From Microglena sp. YARC (taxonomy: Eukaryota > Chlorophyta > Chlorophyceae > Chlamydomonadales > Chlamydomonadaceae): a stretch of DNA of 64,000 nt. Position 1 is the first letter of the stretch; each line of letters begins with the position of its first letter. The notes beneath the pieces were generated by a model that saw only the letters and a list, made by a program, of their open reading frames with translations, searched no databases and was not told the origin of the DNA. Below, piece by piece: positions 27,799-37,865 of this stretch. A program made the position numbers and the translations under genes. The stretch lies in the NCBI GenBank assembly GCA_022414725.1, contig CM039464.1:54106268-54170267 (forward strand), given 5' to 3'.

Positions 27799-29792
27799 AT
27801 GGCAGGAGTAGATCACAAAAACGACCATCATCCAGGCGATGATACCTACGGGGATACAAAGTCCATGCTCCCTAGTCTGCTTCTAGACGGTACCACCACT
27901 TCGTCCGAAAAGACTGTGCGATCATGCGGGGACGCAACTTCGTCACTATCGGACGTCTCCGAGTTGTTGCGCGACCTGGAGCTTTTCTCTAATTCCAGGG
28001 ACCAAGACAACGAAGATGGTCTCTTTAGTGGAATGGCGACCCCCCACATTTCCATGCGCGCATGCTGCGCTCCTATGGCTCTCCTTAAGGAAATGATAGC
28101 TACCCCTTCGGGAGACGCAACCCTCCTAGAGCGACGCCAAAGATGGCTTCTAAGTAAAGCGAAGCGTCTAGTGACTATTCACGACGCCTCCGTAATCAAT
28201 GCCGAGGCAGATATGCTGTGGGCGTGGAGGTTTATCACCTCCCCGACGAGGACGTTGTGGCTCTACACCGCTCTGCATACTTCTCCAGTTGGCTGATCGG
28301 AAATTGGCTGAACAAGTCATCTGCATGCATCGCTGCCAACAACATGTACCGCATATACGCGGCTCCAGTGATCGGCGTACTAACTCCTTTGCTGTATGTG
28401 ATCGTTCCTTACATCATGTTGCGTTTCAAGTTCAAGATCCGCATCGGCCTGACCGCATTTTTGAAGATGATGTACTCGATCGTCTCTGCCCAGCTGCGAA
28501 ACCTTAGTGGTGCTCGGCAACACATATCGCAGTACGTGTCCATCGGCGTCTCGCTTGTCTTTTACTTCCAGGGCGTGTTCTCAAGCATGCAGGTGTCGCG
28601 AATGCTTCACGGCGTGTGTTCAGGTGTGGCGCAGCATGTTTCAGCCATCCGTCTGTTCGCCCGAAATACCCTAGAGGCCTGGGAGGGCATAGGCGACGCG
28701 TCCTCGTGGGCGGAGGCCGCTGCTTGCTGGACGGGACCCCAATTCGCTTGGTGCGATCCTGATGTGCTTCCGTGCAAACGTGCGTTGGCGACAAGTGTCT
28801 CCCATGGGACAACTGATCAACCGGTACGGAGGCGACCTCGAGTTCTTCCAGCGGTCCGTCATCGGTAGCCGCGAGGCCATCTCGTGCGTGTTGAGGCGCG
28901 CCTACTTGATGGACGCATTGGGGGCCGTCATGCGCATGGTCGGGTCCCTCTCTCTCGCCCCCGTAGAATTTTTGCATTCCCCTTCTCCAGAGCTGAAGAT
29001 GACCGGTCTATGGCACCCCGGTGTGAAGGGCGCGGTTCCTAACGATTGGTCGTTCTCACCGTCTGAGCGAAACGCATCTTGACGGGTCCCAACGCGGGAG
29101 GCAAGAGCACTCTAATGAAGAGCACATTGTTATCTGTTATAATGGCACAGACATTATCGTTTGTACCTTGCAAGCGCATGCAGCTTCGGCCTTTCGGAGC
29201 GCTGTGCAGCCACATCAACGTCCCTGACAGCTACGTCCGAGGGGAGTCCCTCTTCCAGGCCGAGATGAACCGCGCCAAGCGGTGCGTGCTCTCTATTGAA
29301 CAGGCCAGGAAAAGAGGTCTCACGTGTCTCGTTGTGATTGACAAGATATTCAGCAGCACAAATCCTGTCGAGGGCATAGCGGGGGCTGTAGCTACGGCCT
29401 CCAAGATCGGCGCTTTCGAGAACGCTATCAACATCGTCAGCACGCACTTTACTCACTTGACTAAATTGGCACGCGGTCCCGAACCTTGCTACAAGGCCTT
29501 CAAGATGCCCGTGAAGGTAGACAAACAAACAGGATCGATTACATCTGAGTACAAGCTGCACCGCGGCGTTTCCACACAGTACGTGGCTCTGGAGATCATG
29601 AGGGCGTCAGACATGGACAGCGACATTGTTCGCGAAGCTATTCGAGTGAAGGAGGAATTGTTGCAAGCGGCGTCGAGGAAACAGAAGCCTGAGCCTGAGC
29701 TTTCCACGACATCTGAAAAAAAACTCCTCATGATCCTCAAACTCCTCCATCGTCTCCCGTGTCGTCTCCTCATCATTCTCTTTCGGACTTGA
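27799..29792 (+). pseudogene. MutS-family ATPase, frameshifted and with altered Walker B
   Basis: Four successive frames (27799-28296, 28218-28868, 28762-29082, 29079-29792) align to one MutS-like protein of ~650 residues, of the short type in which helical core domains precede the ATPase. Walker A is TGPNAGGKSTLMKS. ESLFQAEMNRAKR and SSTNPVEGIAGAVATASK are the later ATPase motifs, and STHFTHLTKLA holds the conserved His. Walker B reads VVIDKIF: the catalytic Glu of the usual DEIF is Lys. Breaks near 28210, 28800 and 29075 are not in long homopolymers. Three frameshifts plus a dead Walker B argue for real decay of a mismatch-repair-type protein. Confidence 0.75.
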
Positions 29793-29884
29793 CCGTTTCA
29801 TCGCCATGATGAATCAAGTTTCCGGGAGGGTTCGTCTCGAATAATGAAACCTCGTCAACTTCTGTTCCCGAGTACCCAGTGTCC

Positions 29885-31117
29885 TCATCCTCCACATTGA
29901 ACCCCCGACGCCCGACGTAGATTTTTGTTTACTTGGATGCACGCAATGCTCACCAATTCCCGAGCCTTTTTCTGGGTCACAAATATTTCCTCGAACATGC
30001 GTTGGCTTTTGGAGTCGCTGACTAGCATGGACATCACACGCGATACGGGATTCCCCCCGCCTTCCTTGGCAGAGAAGGTTTCGCCTTTGAAACTCAGAGC
30101 TTCCGTTCGCCGTTCCGGATCCCATGAGACGAGGTCCTCTATCAGGGAGCAAATGGCCTCGCGTTCCACCACATCATCCCACTTGCACTTCTGCTCGATC
30201 AGTAGTCGAATCGACAGTTTTGGTGTGTGCGCGCTGCTCTGCCCATCAAATCTGTTTCTCATCGCGCCTGCGAGACAGAATGCTCCGTTTCACTTCTTCT
30301 ACCTCTTTGCACGCGTCCTCGTAATAAACAGTGCGGTACGTGAACCTTCTCAGGAAACTCTCGGGGGGCTCCCCGATCAATTCAATTATCTCCACTAGCA
30401 CGTGCCGCTTCGGAGGTCCCAATGAAGAGCACATCGCCGCCTGTGGCAATTTCGAAGAGGACGCATCCGAGACTCCACGCATCGCAGGACTTGCTATAGA
30501 GCCCAAGCTCGAACATGTCCATAATCTCCGGAGCCCGGTACCAAAGCGAGGTAACGTAATCGGTCCACATGATGGCGTCGCCGGGGTCCTCCGTCATCTG
30601 CCGTGCCATACCCAAGTCGCACAGAACGACATCGAACTCCGACGATATGTTGAGCAAGATGTTATGGGGCTTGATATCTCGGTGCAACACCTTGACGGCG
30701 TGCAGGTTCAGGACGCAACGCACGACCTTCTTGGCCACACGATGACTCAAGTTGTGGCATGACGGGTTTTGATGTCGCATAATGGCACCGTATTTGCTAA
30801 GATCCATCTCGTAGCGATCCATGACGATGAAGATATCTTGCCGGAGTTTCTGTTCGTCCGAAGGGCGGTTGACGACGTTGCGCAGTGTGGCAAGCGTCCC
30901 GGGGTACACAGACTGCACGAGCGCGTGAAGCGTCAGCTCTCGGATGATTCTCTTGCAGGAGGCAGAGTAATGCTTACAATTCCGGGAGGTGTTTCTAGTG
31001 TCGTACACAATGTGCTTGATGGCAAGCTCTTTGTTCCATGGTCCACCCCTCGGCTGCATAGACATTGCCGTATGCGCCTGATCCTAGTAGAGGACCGACA
31101 TTGTATTGTGTAAGCAT
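29885..31117 (-). pseudogene. Serine/threonine protein kinase, three frameshifts
   Basis: From ATG 31117 the first frame gives the glycine loop (GSGAYGNVYAAE). After a shift near 31045, the frame 30382-31065 carries KELAIKHIV with the ATP-anchoring Lys, the catalytic loop VLHRDIKPHNILL, CDLGMA in place of DFG, YRAPEIM and DAWSLGCVLFE. The frame 30246-30506 continues it. The frame 29885-30262 ends it with EDLVSWDPERRTEALS, the last kinase subdomain, plus a short tail. The order is CDK/MAPK-like. All catalytic residues survive, but the three breaks would prevent a full protein. Confidence 0.75.
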
Positions 31118-31136
31118 TACAATTGTTATGAACACA

Positions 31137-31330
31137 TACTTTACAGTTGTTCTCAAATAAAGTGGGACACACCTTATTATACTCGAAAAAACTGCAGATC
31201 GTTGCGTTTGGGCAACTTTGGGGGGTGCAGCAGGTTGACGAGGTTCTCGAAGATATTCCGAGTCGCCTCTGTGGTAAACCGTTCAACCGTCTGTGTCCCC
31301 ATATCAGTATGTATTTTCCGTCGAGTGTAG
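31137..31330 (-). repeat. Long family A repeat with family B tip, upstream of kinase
   Basis: It contains GTTGTTCTCAAATAAAGTGG, TATTATACTCGAAAAAACTG, CAGATCGTTGCGTTTGGGC and CGAGTCGCCTCTGTGGTAAA, and ends with the family B tip TTCCGTCGAGTGTA. The TATA box (near 31172-31180) points at the kinase start 55-60 bases away. Confidence 0.65.
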
Positions 31331-31399
31331 ATGAAAGAAAATTGGTGTAAACAGGAAAACAAAAACACCATACATTACAAAAACTACTAAAAAACAAAC

Positions 31400-31537
31400 A
31401 TGTTTTCAACCCCCCCTCAATCCCCCAAGAAGCCCGTATGCCCGCCTGCACCTCGGAAGAAATGCCCAATCACTGTGGACAATATCGAACGAACCGATAA
31501 AAGAACTATACGGCGTCTGGAAAATGGAGGGGCGTGA
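31400..31537 (+). CDS. Possible small basic protein
   Basis: 45 codons starting MFSTPPQSPKKPVC, with a Pro/Lys/Arg-rich N-terminus and TDKRTIRRLENGG near the end. The upstream region is AT-rich. There is no homologue I know. It could be a small real gene or chance. Confidence 0.3.
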   Translation: MFSTPPQSPKKPVCPPAPRKKCPITVDNIERTDKRTIRRLENGGA

Positions 31538-31576
31538 TCTACACCATCAACCAATTCTCTGGTTCATACAAATTCC

Positions 31577-31592
31577 TACAGTCGGCGGAACA
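31577..31592 (+). repeat. Outer family B tip, left
   Basis: TACAGTCGGCGGAACA reads inward 33 bp outside the left inverted repeat of the Fanzor element. A matching inward tip lies at 35153-35172 on the right, so an outer or nested pair flanks the element. Confidence 0.5.
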
Positions 31593-31644
31593 TTTCAAGG
31601 CATAAATTATACACTCGACGGAATACTAAAATGAAACGCTTTCT

Positions 31645-31918
31645 GGAGTGTACGGTACACCTTATGGTGTAACCTTATGGTGTAGCAACCCACATTGCAG
31701 TGGAACACATCATGTTTTTTTGTAGCCCATCAACAACACGCATCCCTGCAAAATGGAAGCGTCTCCCTTGACCCAACAGTTTCCATGCAGTGCAGCCTTG
31801 CGATTGTGAGAGCAGAGGAGCGGGTCCCGGTCCGAGTAAGTGCTGATTTCTGGAGAGAATCGCAGTCCTCGTACCTCAGGGTACCGCTTGATCGATTTGT
31901 TGTCGACAAGAGAGGGGG
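31645..31918 (-). ncRNA. Predicted Fanzor guide-RNA (omega/fRNA) region, copy 2
   Basis: The ~270 bases after the Fanzor stop codon and before the left inverted repeat. The sequence is nearly collinear with 7859-8117 although the coding parts have diverged. Both copies end with CACCATAAGG-type sequence shortly before the family B tip. The position fits the guide-RNA scaffold of Fanzor/TnpB elements, with the guide expected at the element boundary. No promoter or experimental support is visible. Confidence 0.5.
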
Positions 31919-34030
31919 CTAAGCCACCCCTCCTGTGTTTTCTTGGATTTTTTTACGTGTGCAGTACACCCTCACCGCCAACTGGTCGCGATAAGAGACC
32001 TTTGGAGTCTCCTTCAATGGGTGTGACCCAACAACTCGTAACCTAGACGAATCTGACCTTCCGTGGTTATTTGGACACTTGGAATCTTGTAAACACATTC
32101 CTTCTTGGCGCCGTTTTCCAAAGACAATGAGAGTCGTCTTGAACTCATCTGTCACATGAACTTCCTCTTTGAAGAGGCGCTTGCAGGAAGCGAACATAGA
32201 TCCCGTAGGCACAGCTACCTCTCCTGGTCCGGTAGCCTTCAGCTTCGTGATTGCAGAACCATATGCTACGCGAACCCTCAGGTCAGGATGATCCAACTTC
32301 ATGTTGCGCTTGATCCCTGCCCAAAATGAGTCCATAGCCTTGCGCTTGCCAATGTACCTCTGAAAGTTGTCTCGGGACTCTCTGCGACGGAGTGCCATCC
32401 TCCACCACTCGTCGGAAAACGTAGCGTAATTTTTCAAGTAAGCCGAGATATCATCCGTCCTGGATGTACTCAACGCTGCTCCATTGTCACGCAGAGACTC
32501 CCATCTAGGAATCATGTCTGAGAAACGTTTTTCCTTGCTGTTTTTTTCTGTTTTTTGATACCAGACTTGTGGTAAAAAGCTCCGCGTGTGAGCTTCCATG
32601 TCTTGCTTCTGTCGTCTGCCAGATACGTGACTGTAGCGATGTTGCACCTACAGGATCCACACCCAGAACGACGATACCCATATCGGGCAATGTCGTTTTT
32701 GAGTTTATGGTCATACTGTTCTGCGACGCTCATACCTTCCTCGTCACGAGACTCTTACTGTTCTTCTTCAGATCGGATACACGAACCTGTACTGTCTTGC
32801 TGTACTGCATGCTCAATGAGACTCCGTCAGTACAGATGCTACAATCGAACACCCACCCCGTCTTGACAGGTGGTTTCTTGAAGAAGGAACCTGCGACTGC
32901 TTTTCGGGCGTTCACGAGCGTGTCATACCTACCCTTTGCATGTCTGTACTCGTCAGTAGCCTTGATATCCTTAACGTCAGCATCATACTTATGTTGGGCC
33001 AACTTGTATGCCTCCCATTCACCAGGACCACATGATTTTTTCTTCTTAACTGCAGGCTTCAGAGGCAACATGAAAGCGGTCGGGATCCTTTACATTTTCC
33101 CACTTTGAAAGCTCGACGATGTTTGGGTCTTTAGGGAACACGTGACTGAACAGGTTCACGAGGGTCTTCATGTCAAGGCGGACATGCGCCCGTTGGACAT
33201 AGAAGATGGGCATCAACCGGATACGACGTGCACCCATAGCCTCCAACCGTGTCTGCATCCAATAATTGAACCGGACCATGGTCGGGAAGTCCATGTCTTT
33301 GCCATAGTCATCATAAAGTCGACTTCCATCTGGAACTTTCAGCCTGACTCGAACTTCACGGACGTACTCCTGAACAGACTCTGGCCAAGATTCCATCTCC
33401 TGTATTTTCTTGTTGGATGACCCTCATCACGTTGTACACACGGATGGTCTTCGAGCTCCCAGTGCCTTCAAAGTAGCCTTAGTGAGGCGGGTCAGACGAG
33501 GTACCAAAGGAACCATGCGTTGTTCGACACGACAGTGCTCAATGTGTGACCGGCATAGTTCAAAACCTGGTCGAAATAGATAGGGTAGGAGTTGATGTAG
33601 TCAGGGTCATCGCTACCAAGCACCTTTCCGATTACGTCTTTCACGGCTTTGTATGATATTCTACTCTCTTCATCTGGAAAGACGCCGTCAACTCTGATCC
33701 TTAGCCAATCCTTCCAGTAGGTATCCTTCATATCGTACATATTAGGAATCGGCAGGTCGCCCTCCATGAGCCTCGTGACATGGAAGTCAGCACCAGACTG
33801 GAACGCCGTAACATGCGGCTCACCACATTGACGAGCTGATCCACATGCCCCCTGAACTTACCGAATTCTTCATCGTCAAGACTCATTGCCTTCTTCAGGG
33901 CGCATTTCACGACGCACATCTTTTCCACCGTCTTGTACTCTGGAGGGGGTCTGGCGATGAGACCATTGTCTTCGCATAAACGGACAATATCGTCCTTCTT
34001 GTCCTTTGAGGAGTATGCTACTTCGGCCAA
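31919..34030 (-). pseudogene. Fanzor RNA-guided nuclease (TnpB-related), multiply frameshifted
   Basis: Six consecutive frames make a ~680-residue Fanzor-like protein. The N-terminal parts are helical (from 34030 and 33767). The frame 33046-33396 holds RFNYWMQTRLEAMGARRIR, then PIFYVQRAHVRLDMKTL, matching the region before the nuclease core. VVLGVDPVG near 32655-32680 is RuvC-I with its catalytic Asp. VRVAYGSA and VHVTDEFKTTL (near 32150) match the RuvC-II and DEFRTT regions. A Cys cluster and YRDQLAVRV (near 31985) give the zinc finger and RuvC-III Asp. The catalytic residues appear present but the frame is broken at least five times. Confidence 0.65.
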
Positions 34031-34107
34031 TTTTAGTAGCTCCTTCTATTTCGAGACTGTCGGCGGTTTCGTTGCCATCTTACATAATTTGTACATCACA
34101 GAACTCT

Positions 34108-34984
34108 TTATACAAACATCACATACGTGTTCCATACGTGGTCAAAACAACCCATAATGATTTTATCAGTGAGGTTGCTGAATGCTAAGGAAATCATATC
34201 AGACACGTGCGTCTTTGTATCTTTTGGTATATAGTTCAATCGACGAAAGTCCTTCTTCACCTTAGCGAAGCACAGCTCAATAGCATTGAATTCTGGACTG
34301 TAACAAATATTTACGGGGCTTCTGAGGACCAAGTTCTTATGGATACTGGCGTTGTCCATTATTACTACTGAGTCAATAAATGCAGCGAAGTCCGTCTTCT
34401 TCACAGATCCTTTCTTCACAACGAACTCCTTCCTACCATCTGAAAAAACTGCCATCAACAAACTATGGTGTACCCACCCACCAGTAGTTTTAACGATAAC
34501 AGGTTTTCCTACAGGGGAATACCCATAATGTGGCTTGAGACGCTCACTAAACCCACATTCGTCAACTGATACTAAAATTTTCCCAGCATTGATTGTATCC
34601 TTGTATCTACTACAAAATTCAGTGACAAGTGGAACTAAGTCCCCTTTACACTGTCCACGGAGTTTGCTCCTTTTTCTTGTAAAACCAATGAGTTTTATGA
34701 AACGATACACTGTTTTAGTTGATAATCGTAAATTGTGAGTACTTTTGAAAAATGCAACAACACCTCTTTGCGGTTGTGCATTGAGTTGACAATAAAAACA
34801 ATTTCAACAAATCTTTGTTCGTCTCAAAAAGTTTGCTTACGAATTCACGTCGTTTTCGATTTACACCAAAGCGTTTCCACCTCCACAGAGTAGAACGACT
34901 GATGTTCGTAAACACAGAAGTTTTTAACACACCCAAGTCAGCGACCATTCTTAACGCCAATTTTCTAACGGCGATGTCGTACAT
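34108..34984 (-). pseudogene. IS630/Tc1-mariner DDE transposase, one frameshift
   Basis: The first frame (34715-34984) has a helix-turn-helix: LALRMVADLGVLKTS, then SRSTLWRWKRFG. After a one-base shift near 34780, the second frame (34108-34710) has the DDE core: ILVSVDECGF (first Asp), VVIMDNASIHKN (second Asp) and SPEFNAIELCF (Glu). Only about 25 residues separate the second Asp from the Glu, versus about 34 in typical IS630/mariner enzymes, so an internal deletion is likely. Some IS630 elements use programmed frameshifting, so one shift alone would not prove inactivity. It cuts and joins at TA. Confidence 0.75.
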
Positions 34985-35009
34985 TTATTTATTTCCATCT
35001 GATATATAT

Positions 35010-35037
35010 GTTTCATTTTACTGTTCCGCCAACTGTA
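35010..35037 (-). repeat. Family B terminal inverted repeat, right end
   Basis: Read on the minus strand: TACAGTTGGCGGAACAG, then TAAAATGAAAC. It is followed by AT-rich sequence and the transposase start at 34984, so it doubles as the transposase promoter region. Inverted relative to 31610-31637. Confidence 0.75.
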
Positions 35038-35152
35038 GCATGCAAGAGCGACAAAATACAACTTCGATCGCAGTTTCCACCCTTGACTAAGGCGGTATTG
35101 CACCCCGTCTTTACATGCCTTGTGTCAATCTCCTGAATGTCCCAAAAATATT

Positions 35153-35172
35153 TGTATGTTCCGTTGAGTGTA
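35153..35172 (-). repeat. Outer family B tip, right
   Basis: Reading inward on the minus strand: TACACTCAACGGAACATAC. Partner of the tip at 31577. Confidence 0.5.
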
Positions 35173-35257
35173 CCTCAGTGAAGAAATACTCGGTTTTTTA
35201 TTTGTTTTTTTAAAATGATGCCAATGTAATTTGTGGTATCATCATCAAACAATCAGT

Positions 35258-36142
35258 ATGGTAGCGAATAAAGTTGCTGCAGGTGATGAGGTGGGGTCTT
35301 GCCTAAATCCTTACGACATTTTGAACCTTCCCCACACACCATCCTCTCTGTTACCTGAACAAGTCAAGGCTAACTACAAGATGCTTGCGCGCCAACTTCA
35401 TCCCGACAAGTGCGGCTCCCGTTTGAGCAAGGATGAAGCGACGGCTACCTTCCAGGCCCTGACGGAGGCCTACCGTGTGGTGATGAAGTACGTTAGAGAA
35501 CACAAGGCGTCCTCCATTTCTAAGATGAAGGAGCAGCTATCCGAATTCATTCAGAACCAATCTCTACAAGATAAGAGGAAGCCTGGATCATCCAATAAGT
35601 TTTCTCTCGCGAACTTCAACACTCGTTTCGAGAAAAGCCGCATCACGGACCCTGCCATTGACGAAGGCTACGCGAACTGGATGCGCGATTACAATCCCGA
35701 GAAACCCAACCAACAGATTGACGACGCCAAAAATGCGCTTAGCGTCACGCATTGTCCCCAGGCGGTGTCTCTGGTGTCTAAACGAACAGCGGTCGGCTTT
35801 TCGGAACTCGGTGTCGAGCGCGTCAGCGACTATGGGTGTGCGCCAAGCGAAAGAAGTGCGTTGGGTTTCACAGATTATGTTCTGGCGCATGCGACATCCA
35901 AGCTGATCGAAGGCGACCCCGAGGCCATCCTGCGCACAAAGCCTCAATTCAATGACATGCGCAGCATCGAGAAGCACCGTGCCTCCGCGGACGTCGGTCA
36001 TGAAATGACGCCGGAGGAGCTAGAGCGGTATGCGTTGGAGCAGGATGAAGCAAATGCCAGGGAGGAGAGACGTCTGCTTGCGTTGCGTAGGAGAGACGAG
36101 TTGGTTTTGCGTCGGTTTGGCAGTTTGCTTCTCAATTCGTGA
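35258..36142 (+). CDS. DnaJ-domain protein of giant-virus type
   Basis: 294 residues from ATG 35258. The J domain covers residues ~10-75: NPYDILNLP, then NYKMLARQLHPDKCGSRLS with the HPD motif intact, then FQALTEAYRVV. After it comes KFSLANFNTRFEKSRI and GYANWMRDY, a block that recurs with the J domain in giant-virus proteins. No zinc-finger or C-terminal DnaJ domain is present, so it is a type III J protein that could recruit Hsp70 to virion assembly or another target. The C-terminus is a Glu/Arg-rich helix. The frame is intact. Confidence 0.75.
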   Translation: MVANKVAAGDEVGSCLNPYDILNLPHTPSSLLPEQVKANYKMLARQLHPDKCGSRLSKDEATATFQALTEAYRVVMKYVREHKASSISKMKEQLSEFIQNQSLQDKRKPGSSNKFSLANFNTRFEKSRITDPAIDEGYANWMRDYNPEKPNQQIDDAKNALSVTHCPQAVSLVSKRTAVGFSELGVERVSDYGCAPSERSALGFTDYVLAHATSKLIEGDPEAILRTKPQFNDMRSIEKHRASADVGHEMTPEELERYALEQDEANAREERRLLALRRRDELVLRRFGSLLLNS

Positions 36143-36185
36143 ATTCGTTTGGTTTGATGTTAATAATTTTTTTTTTTTAATTAAC

Positions 36186-37203
36186 ATGATGATGTATGCA
36201 GCTACCAAGAACCGCCAATGCATTGAGTACGACCATTGCGACAATGAGGAGGAGCGAATGCGATTTTCCGTGGACAACGACTTTGTGCGCGTGTACTACG
36301 ATCCTCCCGGCGCCTCCGATTTGCACCTCTTGTGCGTGAAGAACGTCGAATTCACCGTGCTGCGCGCGCACCACAAAAAAGATGTTATCCAGGGGAAGAC
36401 GTCGGTCGTGATTGCGGACCTTGATGTTGCGGTTACGAACGCGGCAGCACTTGAGTCTCTCATGCGTCTGGAGGACGCGTTGAGAGAAGGTGTGCAGAAG
36501 CTATGCCATGTTGAGAACAGGGTGTTGCTGCATCGTGTGAGGTTCGCAAGGAATGCGAATAAGAATAACGCGGTGATCTCCGACGTTGTCACGAGGCTCC
36601 GATTCCTGAACGGTCGTAATGGGACGCACATACTCGAGGGGCTGAGGGAGAATGACACGGCAACCGCCAACATCGCACTGATGGGCCTCAAGCTCTCTTG
36701 CGGGGACGTGCTCCCTGTGTGGAGGGCTACCTATGTTGATGCACCCTCCTCCGCAACAGATGCACCCTCCTCCGCAACAGATGCACCCTCCTCCGCAACA
36801 GATGCACCCTCCTCCGCAACAGATGCACCCTCCTCCGCAACAGTTGCACCCTCCTCCGCAACAGTTGCACCCTCCTCCGCAACAGTTGCCCCCCCCCCCC
36901 CCCTCAACAGGTGCACCCGCCTCTGCAATAGATGCACCCTCCTCTGCAACAGTTGCAACCTCCTCCGCAACAGTTGCACCCTCCTCCACAACAGATGTAT
37001 CAATTGTTCCTGATGTCCATGAGGACGAGATTCCTGAGGAAGAAGAGATGCGTGCTTCTGATTCCGACCATAATTTCGATAAATATGATGCTCATCGTGT
37101 ACAGATTATGGACGAGGATAAGGAGACTTTATTTCGAAATTTGAGGGATGACCTTGTGCGGGGTACTGATTCAAGATTAGACCAACTTCGCATACAACTT
37201 TAA
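36186..37203 (+). CDS. Repeat protein interrupted at a C15 tract
   Basis: Starts at ATG 36186 (MMMYAATKNRQCIEYD). Residues ~1-180 form a folded-looking domain (FVRVYYDPPGASDLHLLCV; RNGTHILEGLRENDTATAN) that I do not recognise. A tandem PSSATDA/PSSATVA heptapeptide follows. At the C15 tract (36889-36903) the frame must change to reach the acidic C-terminus ending at 37203 (EDEIPEEEEMRASDSD). Without it the protein ends at 37013. Slippage or sequencing error at the C tract is likely. Confidence 0.5.
36744..36987 (+). repeat. 21-bp tandem repeat with C15 tract
   Basis: About ten units of GCACCCTCCTCCGCAACAGA with T-for-A variants, interrupted by a run of 15 C near 36889-36903. In one frame it encodes PSSATDA and in another a Pro/Gln-rich run. 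Confidence 0.85.
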
Positions 37204-37271
37204 ATTGTATGGGAGTGAATGCAGCTTTTGATTCACAAGGTTTTTTTCTCCGGTTAAGAATATGTGTAAAA

Positions 37272-37865
37272 ATGAACAGTGACCAGGTTCGTGTCATTGC
37301 AATATTAATTGCTGCTGTAATTCTCGCTGGACTCGTTTGGTACTACTATGTTCACCACCTCAAGATCACCGACGACGGTAAATCTGCGCAGCAATACCCG
37401 GTTACAGGTACCACAAAGGAAATGTTCGAGCAACATGAGGATGGAAGCGTGACTCGTATTTCTCCTTCCTCGTCCGACATGAAGCGATTCGACCCCATGC
37501 CTCTTGAACCCGCTTCCAACGAGTATTGCCTACCCCCCAAACCGACCAAACAGAGCTCATCTTACTTCTCAAGCGATCCGAACAATGGGTCAACCTTAAC
37601 TCAGGAGCGGTTGAGACCCGAGGATCTATTGCCCCGTGACGCTGCGAACACCAAGTGGGCGCAGGCTAACCCGGCAGGCCAGGGCGATGTGAACGACGTG
37701 AACCTCCTTAACGCTGGCTTTCACATCGGTGTGAACACCCAGGGACAGAGTCTGCGTAACGCGAGCCACGATCTGCGTTCCGAGCCTTCCAATCCACGGT
37801 ACAAGGTGTCAATCTGGAACAACTCGACAATCGTACCCGACCTGAACCGCAAGACACTGGAGTAA
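37272..37865 (+). CDS. Conserved virion-associated protein with N-terminal anchor
   Basis: About 197 residues from ATG 37272, chosen because the membrane helix then starts at the N-terminus (VIAILIAAVILAGLVWYYYV). The C-terminal block LNAGFHIGVNTQGQSLRNAS, then HDLRSEPSNP and STIVPDLNRKTLE is a strongly conserved module of algal giant viruses (I recall it as DUF5850), probably a minor virion component. The linker is polar. The frame is intact and the gene is a good phylogenetic marker. Confidence 0.75.
   Translation: MNSDQVRVIAILIAAVILAGLVWYYYVHHLKITDDGKSAQQYPVTGTTKEMFEQHEDGSVTRISPSSSDMKRFDPMPLEPASNEYCLPPKPTKQSSSYFSSDPNNGSTLTQERLRPEDLLPRDAANTKWAQANPAGQGDVNDVNLLNAGFHIGVNTQGQSLRNASHDLRSEPSNPRYKVSIWNNSTIVPDLNRKTLE

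Larger units (their letters stand above)
31610..35037 (-). mobile_element. IS630/mariner-type element carrying a Fanzor gene
   Basis: A 3.4-kb element bounded by inverted repeats with TA at the tips. The left end (31610-31637) begins TACACTCGACGG and ends TAAAATGAAAC. The right end, read on the minus strand from 35037, begins TACAGTTGGCGG and ends TAAAATGAAAC. Inside, all on the minus strand and in this order, are a transposase gene, a Fanzor-like gene and a conserved post-stop block. Fanzor genes are known to travel inside eukaryotic DNA transposons of several kinds, including mariner-like ones. Both genes here are broken, so the copy is probably immobile unless complemented in trans. Confidence 0.75.
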
